A stretch of 64,000 bases of DNA, taken from positions 682,001-746,000 of the forward strand of contig OZ218950.1 of the NCBI GenBank assembly GCA_965112735.1, in the 5' to 3' direction. Numbering within the stretch: the stretch's first letter is position 1; each line of letters opens with the position of its first letter. The position numbers were made by a program, and so were the translations under genes. The notes under the pieces were generated by a model that searched no databases, was not told where the DNA came from, and worked only from the letters and a program-made list of their open reading frames with translations. The DNA comes from Phaeosaccion multiseriatum. Its lineage: Eukaryota; Ochrophyta, other classes. Positions 12,223 to 22,400 of the stretch are shown here, piece by piece.

Positions 12223-12921
12223 CTACTCTTCCGGCTGCCCATCTGCTGCTACTGCCGCTGTATCACCAACTGCTGTATCACCACCACTGGCGAGGGCGGC
12301 CTTGTGATCATGGAGGTGTATAACGGCTTTCCCGTCGTCCACGTGTCCCTTCATCAGGCAAATTACCTCCCCATGCGGCCACGTGTTGCTCAGACCGGCC
12401 ACCAGCTGGGGCAGGATGGGATGGCAGTGGATGGGGATGACGGGACGGGGGGGGAGGGGCGAAGGAGAGAGAGGATGAGTGCTTTCACTTCGAGGTGGAA
12501 GAGAAGGACATGGAGGGAGAGAGAGAGAGAGTTATCCCTCCATCATACAACTGCCGACGGCTTAGCGCTAAGCAGGTGGTGATACATAGCATATGCATTG
12601 TAGTTGGTGATACATTACATGCGCTAACATGAGTCTACCCAGGCTTAAAGAAAGACTACATACCTCGCCAAGGAAGGAGCGCAACGCGGCCCCGCACGTA
12701 CTTCCCGCGGGCCATCCACTGCCATCCCCCTCCCCCTTCTCCCCCTCCTCCTCCTCCTCCTGCTCCTCCTCCTCCTCCTCCTCCTCCTCCTCCTCCTCCT
12801 CCCCCGCCCCTGTGTCCACGCTCTCGGTGACCATGGTCTGTCCCCCCGCAGCAACGCTGTCGGCCACACGCGCGAGGGCTTCCCAGAAGTCGAACAGCGT
12901 CAGGACTCCGTTCTGGGGTGG

Positions 12922-12975
<54 letters not shown>

Positions 12976-15966
12976 AGACGACGCATGCCCCATGATTTGC
13001 ATGACATGCATAGATTCATTTAGGTTAGGGGTACAGCAGCAAGAATACTCATGAGGGGAGAAGTAAGGTTCCTCCCTCCCTCCCTCCCTCTCTCCCTCTC
13101 TCCCTCCCTCCCTCCCCTCCCTCCCCTCTCCTCCCCTCCCCTCCCTCCCTCCCTCCCTCTCCCTCTCTCTCTCTCTCTCACCTCGTCTCTATCCCTAAGC
13201 TCGTCCACCACATAGAGCCTGCTTGCGAGGAAGCACTCCTTGGCCACACTCGGGTCCAAGCGGTCGGGGCCGATGCCTGCGTGGGCGAGTAAGCTGTACA
13301 GCAGGTGGTGATACAGCAGTCACAGAACACGCACGACACCAACGTTCAGCATACCATTCGATCCAATCATTTCGAAGCAGGGCGAAGCAAGCAAGTGGGC
13401 AGGGCAGAGTAGCGATGAGCGGCAGGGGGGATTCAGAGCGGCTCTTTCACAGCTTTCAGAGCACATTCACAGTGTCAGAGCCTCAGACTGCTCGACGGAA
13501 ATGGTCTTGAGACAAGCGGTCGCCTAAGGGTTTGAGTTTGAGTGTAAAGGAGGGAAGCGAAGCGGACACTGACACTGGCCGCTGGACATGACATGAACAC
13601 TGACACTGGCAGGCAACTGCCCCGGCCATTCCACTGGCACTGGGTCCTGGCACTGGCCAAAGCACTGACACTGGACACTGACCTGCCCCAGTCCGTGAGT
13701 GAGAAGCGCTGCAGCACCTTTTTCACCACGCCGCGCCGCCGCCGGTCCATCTTCAGAGATAAATTGTTGATAGGGTACACCTGTTGGTCATTCGCCATTC
13801 GGTTAGTCATTTGTTGGTTGGCTGGTTGGTCCTTCGGTTGGTGATTCGGGTGGTCGCTGGTTTGTCTTTCGGGGTAAGCAAGTCGGCCTTGTACGGAGGA
13901 CGCCACAGGATACACACACACACCCATTGACTCACTACCCACCCACCTACTGACTTGCTACATACCTTCCAGAGCGCCTCGACGAGTCCTCCGTGCTCTC
14001 TCATCACCTTGTCCACCCCCCGTGTGTATAGCCTCGCCTCTCGGTAGGCGTCATGGTCGGCCTTTGCGCTGACGGGAAGGCGCTCCTCCATGCAACACAG
14101 CAGAGCTCGCAGGCCCTGCAGAAGGCTGCTTTGGCTCCGACTCTGGCTTGAGGGAGGGAGGCTGGAGCTGCTGCAGTTGCTGTTGTTGTTGTTGTTGTTG
14201 TTGGAGGTTACGATTCCTCCCTCTCCTCCTCCTCCTCCTCCTCCCACTGCCTCTTCCCCTCCTTCTACGGCTGCTGCTGCTGCTACTACCCCATTCGCCA
14301 CCGACGTAGACGTGGATGTCCGGTTGGCTTTCAAGGCTGCCGCCTTCAAACCCCCTCCTCCTTTCTTGCTGGGCTCTTTCTGACTGCGGTAGATGGCAGC
14401 CGATGTGCGCACGAGCACCTCGAGCCATTGGTGCTCCAAGAGGTGGGCTTCAGAGAACTCCGCAAGGGTCTGAATGTCTTGGGTAGCCTCGCCGTCCTGG
14501 AGGGAGGGACGGATGGAGGGGGGAGGAGGAGGAGGAGGAGGAGGAGGAGGAGGAATGCGCGTGTAGAAGTGAGAGATTGGCGTTCGTGCGTGCGTTCGTG
14601 CGTGCGTGCGTGGGTCCTGACCTTGTTCATGACTGCGATGAAGACTCTCTCTAGCTCATTGGCAAGCTGCTTGGGGGCCTCGGGACACACACACTGCGTG
14701 AACAGCAGGAACTGGGGGGGGTATGGCAGTGGATGGGGAGGAGGAGCAGCAGGAGGAGGAGCAGCAGTTGGTTATAGAGCAGAGTGGAAACATACATCCC
14801 CTTTCCTTCCTTCCTTCCTTCCTTCCATCCTTCCTTCCTTCCTTCCTTCCTTCCTTCCATCCTTCCTTCCTTCCTCCCTTCCTTCCTTCCTTCCTTCCTT
14901 CCTTCCTTCCATCCTTCCTTCCTTCCTTCCATCCTTCCTTCCTTCCTTCCTTCCTTCCTTCCTTCCTTCCTTCCTTCCTTCCTTTTTTTCTTCTGTCACT
15001 TTCTCCCGACCATTTGGTGTGCTCCCATCCACTGCCATCCCTCCCCCTGTCCACCCCACCCCTCTCCCTCCCTCCCCACCCTTCCTTCTCCCTCACCTGC
15101 TCGCGACTCAATTGATATGCCCCGGACACCGGCTCGCCCGTAGTGCCCCCTAAGCTCACAAAGTGATCAAAGGTACTTAATATCATCTTGAACGAAGCCC
15201 TCAGCACCCCCTCCACCTCCATGGACTCCTCCTCCACGGTTGCCTCTCCACTCGAGACGCGCTTGTTGCCCGACGCCACGAACCTCCACCACCGATCGTG
15301 CATCAACACCCGGGACCCGGTCACTGTGAAACGGTGGGCCATGACCCCGTCGGCTCGGTTATACACGTCGCCCGCGCCTCTCTTGCACCCTCCTCCTCCT
15401 CCTCCTCCTGCTGCTGCTGCTGCTGCTTGTGCTGTTGTATCGCCAACTGCAGCATCACTAGGTGCCCCTCTGGAGGTGATGCTGTTGCTGGAGGAGTTCT
15501 GAGCCGTGGCCTTGCGTTCCAAACCCTTCCCAGGGGCCCCTCTTACGCCGCCGTTTGTGACACTAGGACCACTGCAAGTAGTGGTCACGTTGTTGTTCGT
15601 GCTCGTGTTGGTGATACTCCCACGCCGCAGCAGACCCCCTGTGCCATCACTACCCGCCCCTGCTCGTCCGTACATGAGGCCATCCAAGGCCAGCTCCCAT
15701 GGTCTGTTTGGGTCTCCTCCTCCTGCGATACCCAAGCCTCCCCCCCCCACTGCTTCGAGACCGCTCCTGGGAGGGGGGTGAACTTCAATCGGCCGTCTCT
15801 CTTCCCAGGGGGGCACGACAAAGCCGACGAAGGGGCAGGGAGGGGGGCGTGGCGCTCCCTCCCCACTCTCTCTACTGTCTCTCTTGTTGTGATGAGAGGA
15901 AGTCAGAGTGATAGAAGGAGCGCAGCGCGGCCCCGCACGTACTTCCCGCGGGCCATCCGCTGCCAT
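12223..15966 (-). CDS. Gene A, unit 1: seven-exon protein with C-terminal EF-hand-like segment and poly-Glu tract
   Basis: Exons read on the minus strand are 15097-15966, 14622-14711, 13966-14496, 13683-13780, 13182-13293, 12664-12912 and 12223-12405. All have GT..AG borders and compatible phases, giving about 710 residues. Exon 1 has Gly/Asn/Ala-rich segments and a conserved core (DGVMAHRFTV..DRWWRFVASGNK). Exon 3 has Gly and Asn runs. Exons 4-6 read ..DRRRRGVVKKVLQRFSLTDWG / ..ECFLASRLYVVDELRDRDE / NGVLTLFDFWEALARVADS. That pattern resembles the EF-hand-like '..DFxEALxRVAD' segments of some algal flagellar or cytoskeletal proteins, but the resemblance is weak. Exon 6 then has a Glu tract of about 13, and exon 7 ends the protein. 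Introns hold (CA)n, (CCCT)n and (CCTT)n arrays. The 5' end is uncertain: 15966 is the first in-frame ATG, and upstream exons may exist. Function unknown. Confidence 0.65.
12742..12803. repeat. (CTC)n tract encoding poly-Glu in gene A exon 6, unit 1
   Basis: A short CTC microsatellite inside exon 6. On the minus strand it reads GAG codons. It is the shortest of the exon-6 alleles in the window. Confidence 0.9.
14799..14990. repeat. (CCTT)n array in intron 1 of gene A, unit 1
   Basis: About 190 bp of CCTT tetranucleotide repeat with occasional CCAT variants. It lies inside the intron between exons 1 and 2 of gene A. Equivalent arrays in other units are much shorter (45594-45637, 54531-54566) or intermediate (60380-60496). 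Confidence 0.9.
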
Positions 15967-16056
15967 CTCCCTCCCCCTCCTCCTCCCCCTCCTCCCCCGC
16001 CCCTGTGTCCATGGTCTATCCCCCCTCAGCAACGCCCACACGGGCGAGGGATTCGA

Positions 16057-16164
16057 ATGAACAACAGCGTGTCTATGGATGACTCAGGGATTAGTAGCAG
16101 CTCCTCGCACTCTCAGGAGGATGCTGGTGCCGGGCCCGTGCTGGGCGGTGCTGACTCGGAGTGA
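16057..16164 (+). other. Conserved 35-codon plus-strand frame, unit 1
   Basis: A Ser- and Asp/Glu-rich frame (..SVSMDDSGISSS.. to ..GGADSE stop) that stays open in all six cassettes, with about five amino-acid differences between copies. It could be the end of an unrecognised plus-strand gene. It could equally be the reverse complement of gene A 5' sequence that happens to stay open because the copies are so similar. I favour the second. Confidence 0.25.
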
Positions 16165-16460
16165 GCCCCCTACCCCGCGCGAACGAAACCTTGAGCCCGC
16201 ATTTACACTCTTGTTTGTAAAGAAGCTCACCACTGCACATAGAAATACATCAAAATTCACACACAGCACGTTCAGAAGCCCCCAAGTCACAGTTACTCGG
16301 CCCCTTCCACAGCAGTGAAGCGATGTGGGTGGCGACTGTTTTCATCAAGGTCCATCACGTGTATTGACTTACTCCACTCTTCACACCCACTGTACGAACC
16401 AAGCCTCAAGCTTCACCACGGCGAAGAAAACGGTGAGGCGGACGGAAGGCCATCGGGTCA
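16165..16460. other. Gene B to gene A spacer, unit 1
   Basis: About 300 bp follow the gene B stop on the minus strand. The spacer contains GTGCAG (minus strand) and a possible donor-like G|GTAGGG, so it may include non-coding exons of gene A or the B 3' UTR. It is conserved in every unit, with single-base indels that disrupt any open frame. Nothing else was recognised. Confidence 0.4.
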
Positions 16461-17274
16461 CTAAATCCCAAGTCCCGAGGTATCAGCAGCAGGGCCCTCC
16501 ACACGCACGCACGCTCGCAGCGCCTTCCGTCCGCGCCTCTTCTTCTCACTCGCCGTCACCATACTCTCTTCCAGCGCCGCCCACTCCTCCTTCAGCTTGT
16601 CGCCATCATCATCCCCCCGTACTTCTCCTGAGCGATAGCGGTGGTAGGCAGACACAAAGCCTCGGATCGTGCTCTCCAGGCTCGCCCCCTTCCTCTTTGT
16701 GCGCACAGCGAGGTGGGGCAGCAGCAACACTTTACTCCGCTCCACAGCCACCACCACGCCATTCGATAGCTCCCTGCCCCGACGGCCGCAGAAGGCCGTG
16801 GCAGCATCAGCCCCGCCATCTTCCAGCCCTCTCCACAGGCCACAGGGCAGTTGAATCTCGTCCCCGACATGAAGCCCCAGCCCCGCAAGCAAACCCACCC
16901 CATTCCCATCCTCCAGTGCCTCCTTCCTCTCCTCCCCTCCCCCAGGCATTGAAGGGGCGCATTTTGCCCTCTTCCTTCCTCTCCCATTGATGTCCTCCGC
17001 AGCTCCTCGCTTGGGCACAGGCGTACAACGGGCAATCTCCTCCTTCTGCTCCGCTCCCTCCCTCTTCACTCGTGCATGCCTCTTGCACATCCCACCTTGC
17101 TTCCGATGCTTCTCGCACCCCTCAACAGTACACCTCTTCCGTACCACCACAGCCCCGTGGCCCTTGCAAAGCCCTTCTCGGACCCGTTGCTTGTCGCACC
17201 CCTCAACAGTACACCTCTTCACCACAGCTCCATGGCCCTTGCAAAGTCCTCCCTGTCGCGACTGCTTCTCGCAC
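16461..17274 (-). pseudogene. Gene B (interrupted copy): C-terminal part with last finger repeats
   Basis: On the minus strand this carries the last three zinc-binding repeats (EKQSRQ.., DKQRVRE.., EKHRKQGGM..). They are followed by the conserved C-terminal domain: basic segment (GRKRAK), VGLLAGLGLHVGDEIQLP, a block with RTKRKGASLESTIRGFVSAY, and the end ..DTSGLGI with the stop at 16461. The 5' side is cut at TGCGAG by the 5' end of retroelement copy 1. The rest of this same gene lies at 24007-24319, 31060-31140 and 37883-37915. All segments are in one frame when the three elements are skipped. The basic domain suggests a nuclear DNA- or RNA-binding role (inference). Confidence 0.82.
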
Positions 17275-17309
17275 ACCCCATCTTTTTTTCTGCTTAAGAC
17301 AGGGCCACC

Positions 17310-19459
17310 ATGGAAGGGGACGACAGGGGGGCCACGCGGCCCCCCGGAGCCCAGGAGACACCAGCAAACCTCACAGCAACCCAGCAGGAGCCACCTATGA
17401 GCCGCGATCAGCAGCGGCTCGAAAGAAGGGAGAGACGGGCAGCGGCAGCAGCAATTCGCCAAACACCAGCACGGGAAGGCGTGCCCACCCCCATCACGGC
17501 TCCACCAGCGGCCGCAGCACCCCGCAACACCCTCCCGCAGGACCCACAGCTCCCACCAGCACTCACGGAACCCACAGCAACAGCAGCGGAAGCCCACCCC
17601 CAGCAGCAGCAACCACAACCGATCTCAACGACACGGCAACAAACAGCACCAGCCGCCAGGAGATCTACCACGCCCGCCAGCGAGACAACAGGCCCTACAA
17701 CAGCACCACCCCCCACAGCGACCAGCCCAGCACCCATGCAGCCAACCACGAGGCCAAGGGGACGAAGCAGGACCCCCCGAGCACGCAGCCCGGAAAGGCC
17801 AACCGCCACTTTCCGAGCCTCAGATCCAGCCCAAACCACCAACGCGTCAACTCACAGAAACGCACACGGGATCACAGAGCAAATCGTCTCCATCCTCCAA
17901 GACGAATACGAAGACACCCACCTCACAGCCACGACCCCCATACGGCAACACCCGAACCTCTTCTTCAACGAACAAGCGCCAGCATCCGCCAGCCGACGCA
18001 TCAGCGCTGAGTTCGCAAGCCTAAACCTCACCGCGACGGAACTGACCCACCACAACACGGCCGAGGCCATCGCCGACCTCGTACGACCACCCCCCACGAC
18101 GCACGAGGAAGAGACAGCATCACTCGAAACAGACACGCATGGACACGCACCAACGACATGGAGCAACACCATACGCCACCAGCGCGACGCGGCGCTCCCG
18201 CCTACCAACTCGCACTTCTATATGCCCCTCCTCAGACAAGCTCTAAGGAGCGGAGGCCCCCCCACCACCCCCGGAAGACCACATGGGGGAGGAGATTACC
18301 CCCTTGGATGGCAACAGATCGTAGAGGCCTATGCCCACACGCTCGCAGGCCAAGAGATCACCTCCAACGAGTTGGTCAACGACTACATCACCGCCTCACG
18401 ACAGGAGGAACTCATCGCGGTATTACCCGACGTCCAAGCCATCGTTGAGCGCTACGGCCACGCCCTACGCGACCACACCAACAACACCACCACCTCCCCC
18501 TTCGCCAACACCATGGCCACACCGTGGTGGGCGCCGGGGCAAGCCCTCGCCTTACGCACGAGGCAGGCCCCCCGGGGAACCGCACCAGGACCGCCAACAC
18601 CCCCACCCAAAGTGACACAACCACGCCACAGACGGACGACACCCACAACAACACCACAGCGTACCGCAGGAACATTGACAACAACTACATCGCCACGGGA
18701 GTCCTCTGCAACTTCGAACAGTGCAATGACACCTTCGTCACGGTCGGCAGGTCCAGAGACCGCCTCAACAGGCACCAGTTGAGCCACCACCCCAACCGCG
18801 GCCGAGAGTGGGAACGATGGATGCGCGAACACCACCCCCAGGCCGCGTCAATCCTGTGGTACCGCGCCAACGGCCCACAGAGCGGACCACAGAACAGAAC
18901 GTATCAGCTACGTGACTGTATACGTGGATGCGGCAACCTGGCCCACAGAAACTCCGGCAGATCCCTCCTCAGAAGCTTCCCGCAAGCAGGCCTACGGCAG
19001 CCCATATGCCACACATGCATACGAGCATACGAAGCAGCACACCTCCCGGCATCGTCAACCATCCCACCACGAGCTCGCAGCATGCCCCCACCGACAAGAG
19101 CAGGTGGGACAGACACTACACGGGAGCACGACCCGGAGGGAGAAGGGAGAGGAGAGCGAGCGGGACACAGGGGAGGGGGACGAGGAGACCGCGACGGAAG
19201 AGTAGTAGCAGGGGGGGAGAGGGCGAAAACAGCAGAGGCGGAGGAGAGCGCCCAGCACTGGCACGGGAAGCAGCGGCAGAAGGAGGGGAAGGGCAAGCAG
19301 AGGGAGGAGGTGACGAAGCAGAAGGAGGAGGCGACCCCACCAACAACGAGGAGCTACCCAACTGCCCGGTGTGTATGGAACCGCTCACTGGCCAAGCACA
19401 AGTCGCCATGCACGAAGACGAACATCACGTGCACAACCACTGCGCATTGGGAGTCATGA
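17310..19459 (+). pseudogene. ORF1, zinc-finger protein (copy 1, one frameshift)
   Basis: The start ATG sits in gccaccATGG, a near-perfect Kozak context 35 bp from the element 5' end. The first ~430 codons are Pro/Thr/Ala/Gln/Arg-rich, with a moderately structured stretch (GITEQIVSILQDEYEDTH.. to ..PLGWQQIVEAYAHTL). One base is missing relative to copies 2 and 3 in a C/A-rich run around 18593-18612. The C2H2-type finger (CNFEQC..HQLSHH) and the second Cys cluster therefore continue in another frame to 19459, while the original frame ends at 18782. The role is presumably nucleic-acid binding and RNP formation, as for ORF1 or N-terminal fingers of related elements. Confidence 0.8.
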
Positions 19460-22400
19460 GCACGTACCCCAACCGCAACGACCACCTCTGCCCCTACTGC
19501 CGCAACCCCTGCTACCGGCACACGATCGAGCAGGCCATCACAGCACAAGGAGGGAGAGCTATGGGCCGCGCAAGGGATCGCCTAGCGAGGGAGCGCAGAG
19601 AGTCGCATCAGCAGCACGCGCAGGCCAGCCAAGGACGGCGCCGCCAGTCCCAGCCACCCCCCACCACCCGACACACACCCCCACCCCAACCTACCGCCCC
19701 CCCAGCCCCGATATGCTGCATATGCATGTCTGACGCGGACCCCCCTTTCATCGCACCAACCACGGAGTGGCCAGTACGCACCCGACGCTGCCAACACACC
19801 GTTCACCCCGCGTGCCTCCTTCACCACCTGAACGACCAAGCCACACTGAGGAGAGCCAACCAGCAGCCCGTCATACCACCAGGCAACCTCCCCTGCCCCG
19901 CGCAAGGCTGCATGGCTGGCTACCAAGCTCAACGAGCCATCCCCGCCCTCAGGACCATCCTCACCCAAGGCAACGCAGCATCGGCCTACCAAGGCCCCCT
20001 CAACGACCTCGAGAACGCCTATCTAGGCCCAGACCCAAACGAGGACCCGTCGCGTACGGCAACGCCCCAGCACACGACAGCAACGGCCAGGCTCAACCCG
20101 TACCAACCCACCACCCCCACGGGCAGAGGAGGAGGGCGAGGGCACGCGGAAGGAGGAGGAGGAGGAGGAGGAGCAATCGCAGCAGCGCCAAGTGGAGTAG
20201 AAGGACGAAGAGGAGGACGAGGGAGGGGGGAAGGAAACGGACAAGGAGCAGCAGCAGAGAGGGGACCTCAGAGAGAAAGGGCAGGGGGAGATAGCACACG
20301 CACGCAAGGAACCACAGCAGCAGCAGCGAGACGAGGGGGAGGAGGACGGAGCAGAGGCCAAGGAGGTAGCGGCGGGGACGGAGGGGACGGAGAAGGGCCA
20401 GCCAACGACGATACACCCGAGGAAGGATGGCCCATGCAGCACCCAAACGTCCTCCGCCTAGGGGCCCTGGACCCGCAGGGTACCATCCTCTCAACACTCG
20501 TGTTTGAGACAGTAGCGCAGTGCAACCCCCGCCACGTCAGCTCGATTATCAGCTTACAGCAAAGAGCGCTCAACAACTGGAACAGGGCGCTGAGGGCCCA
20601 CAAGAACGGCCCCACCGACGCCACCCTCCACACCCTTCTGGCATGGGATGTCTTCCACCACCTCCTCCCTGCCATGCTCTTCTCTAAAGACGGAGCCTAC
20701 AGCCGCCAGCAGCGGATACAGATGGTCCTCGACCTCGACATCGCCCCACTCGCACAAGCAGCGATAGCCACAGCACACGCACGCCGCCCACCACCCCCAG
20801 CACAGGCACAGACAGAGGAGCGACGGAGAGAAACCTGCGCCCACCTGCTCACCAAACCCGGAGGCCTGCACAAGGCCGCCGCGAGGCTCAGCACAAAGAG
20901 CAGAGACGGCCACCTCCCTCCCACACACGAGACCTTTAGACGCCTCCAGCAAGCGCACGTCGACGAGAGCCTCGAAGAGATCAACACAGCAGCAGCAGCA
21001 GCCAGGGAGTACGCCAGAACCCAGGTGCAGGAGCACCCCGAGAATGGCAACGACGTCACCAGAGAGGAGATCAGCACAGCCATGCTGCTGACCTACCGGA
21101 GGGTCAACTTCTGGAAGGGCCAAGGAGCAGACGGGCGCAGGGCGAGCCACGTCAAGTACCCCCCGGACAGCCCCCAGGAGTACGCAATCGTGGAGGCTCT
21201 GACTGACACCTACGAGCTGCTCCGAACGGGGGACACTCCACTGCCTCCACAGCTCGCCAAACGGTGGTTCAGCACCAGCGCCGCAGCCCTCGGCGAGAAA
21301 GCGCGTCCTGTGACATCCCCCAACCTCTACCGCAGCCTCGTGGAGAGCTGTCACATGAAGCTCATCGCGGACAGGGTGGGCCCAGAGCTCAGAAGCGCAG
21401 GACAGCTAGCGGTAGCGGTCAGAGGCGGAGGGGAAACACACGCCGCAGCAGCCCAGCTAGCGCACGATGCCGGCAAAACCGTCGTGCTGCATGACATCAC
21501 CAAGGCCTACACCCGCGTGTCGCGTGCCAGAGGCGTCCTAGCCTCAGGAGCACTCCCTACCATCGACCCAGCAGGCATCAACTACGCCATCGCCAGCCTC
21601 TCCCACGCCTCCGCCCACAACGCCCTCACACCAGACGGCACCCAGACCATCCACCAGAGCTCCGGAGTCAACCAAGGAGCACCAGAAGGGCCTCTCATGT
21701 TCGCAGCCGCCATCCACCCAGTGCTGAAAGTTCAGAACACAGCCGACACCGCAGCGAACCGCCCCACCATCTCCGCCTACGCAGACGACCTCATGGACCA
21801 GCTGGAACCCGACGCACCCCTAGAGACCTACGCCCCACGACATGCCCATCTCCAAGCCCAATTCCGAGGCTTGGGCCTCGAGTTCAACGAGAGGAAAACG
21901 GTTTACCTCATGGGCAAAGGCAAGCAGCCAACACAGGCTGACAGGGACCACGCCCAACGGCAGGGCGCCACACTAGCCACCGAGGGTACCGTGGTAGCCG
22001 GCATCCCCGTCGGCACGGAGGAGTACATCGAAGAGTACCTCCGCAACATCCTCGGCCAAGAAGACCCCAGGGGCTACCTCCAACTCGCCAAACACTGCAG
22101 CGAGTGGGCCAACACCCAGGCGGCCACCCTCGTCCTCCTCCAATGCCTCCCAGCCAGGCTCACACACCTGGCGAGAGCCATTGACCCCTCCATCTTCCGA
22201 CGCGCCCTCGGCAGCAGGGCAGACCGCACCAACAGGGCGACACTGGCCCACATCATGCGACTCCCCGATGCCCCCCCTCTGGAGCAGGCCGCAGATGCAC
22301 AAGAGGAGCCATGGACGGAGACACAGCGCCTACAAATGCATACGGCACGGCGCTTCGGCGGCCTCGGCCTCACCAGCCTCCACGACATCGCCCCAGCAGC

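Noticed and set aside
13071-13180. CCCT/CCTT arrays as possible telomeric repeats
   Set aside because: No CCCTAA-type unit is present. The arrays sit in introns of gene A.
14428-15153. Phe/Pro/Ser-rich plus-strand frames over CCTT arrays (also 60012-60661)
   Set aside because: They translate an intronic tetranucleotide repeat and end where it ends. The array lies between exon 1 and 2 splice sites on the other strand.
18331-18784. Alternative protein-coding frames overlapping ORF1 (also 25203-25801, 32024-32622)
   Set aside because: They are Pro/Arg/Thr-rich shadow frames lacking conserved motifs and broken at different points in different copies.
20554-21354. Long minus-strand frames inside the retroelement (for example 266 codons here, 175 codons near 4311-4838)
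   Set aside because: They are shadows of GC-rich ORF2 with no family resemblance. The plus frame has YADD, CCHC and endonuclease motifs.
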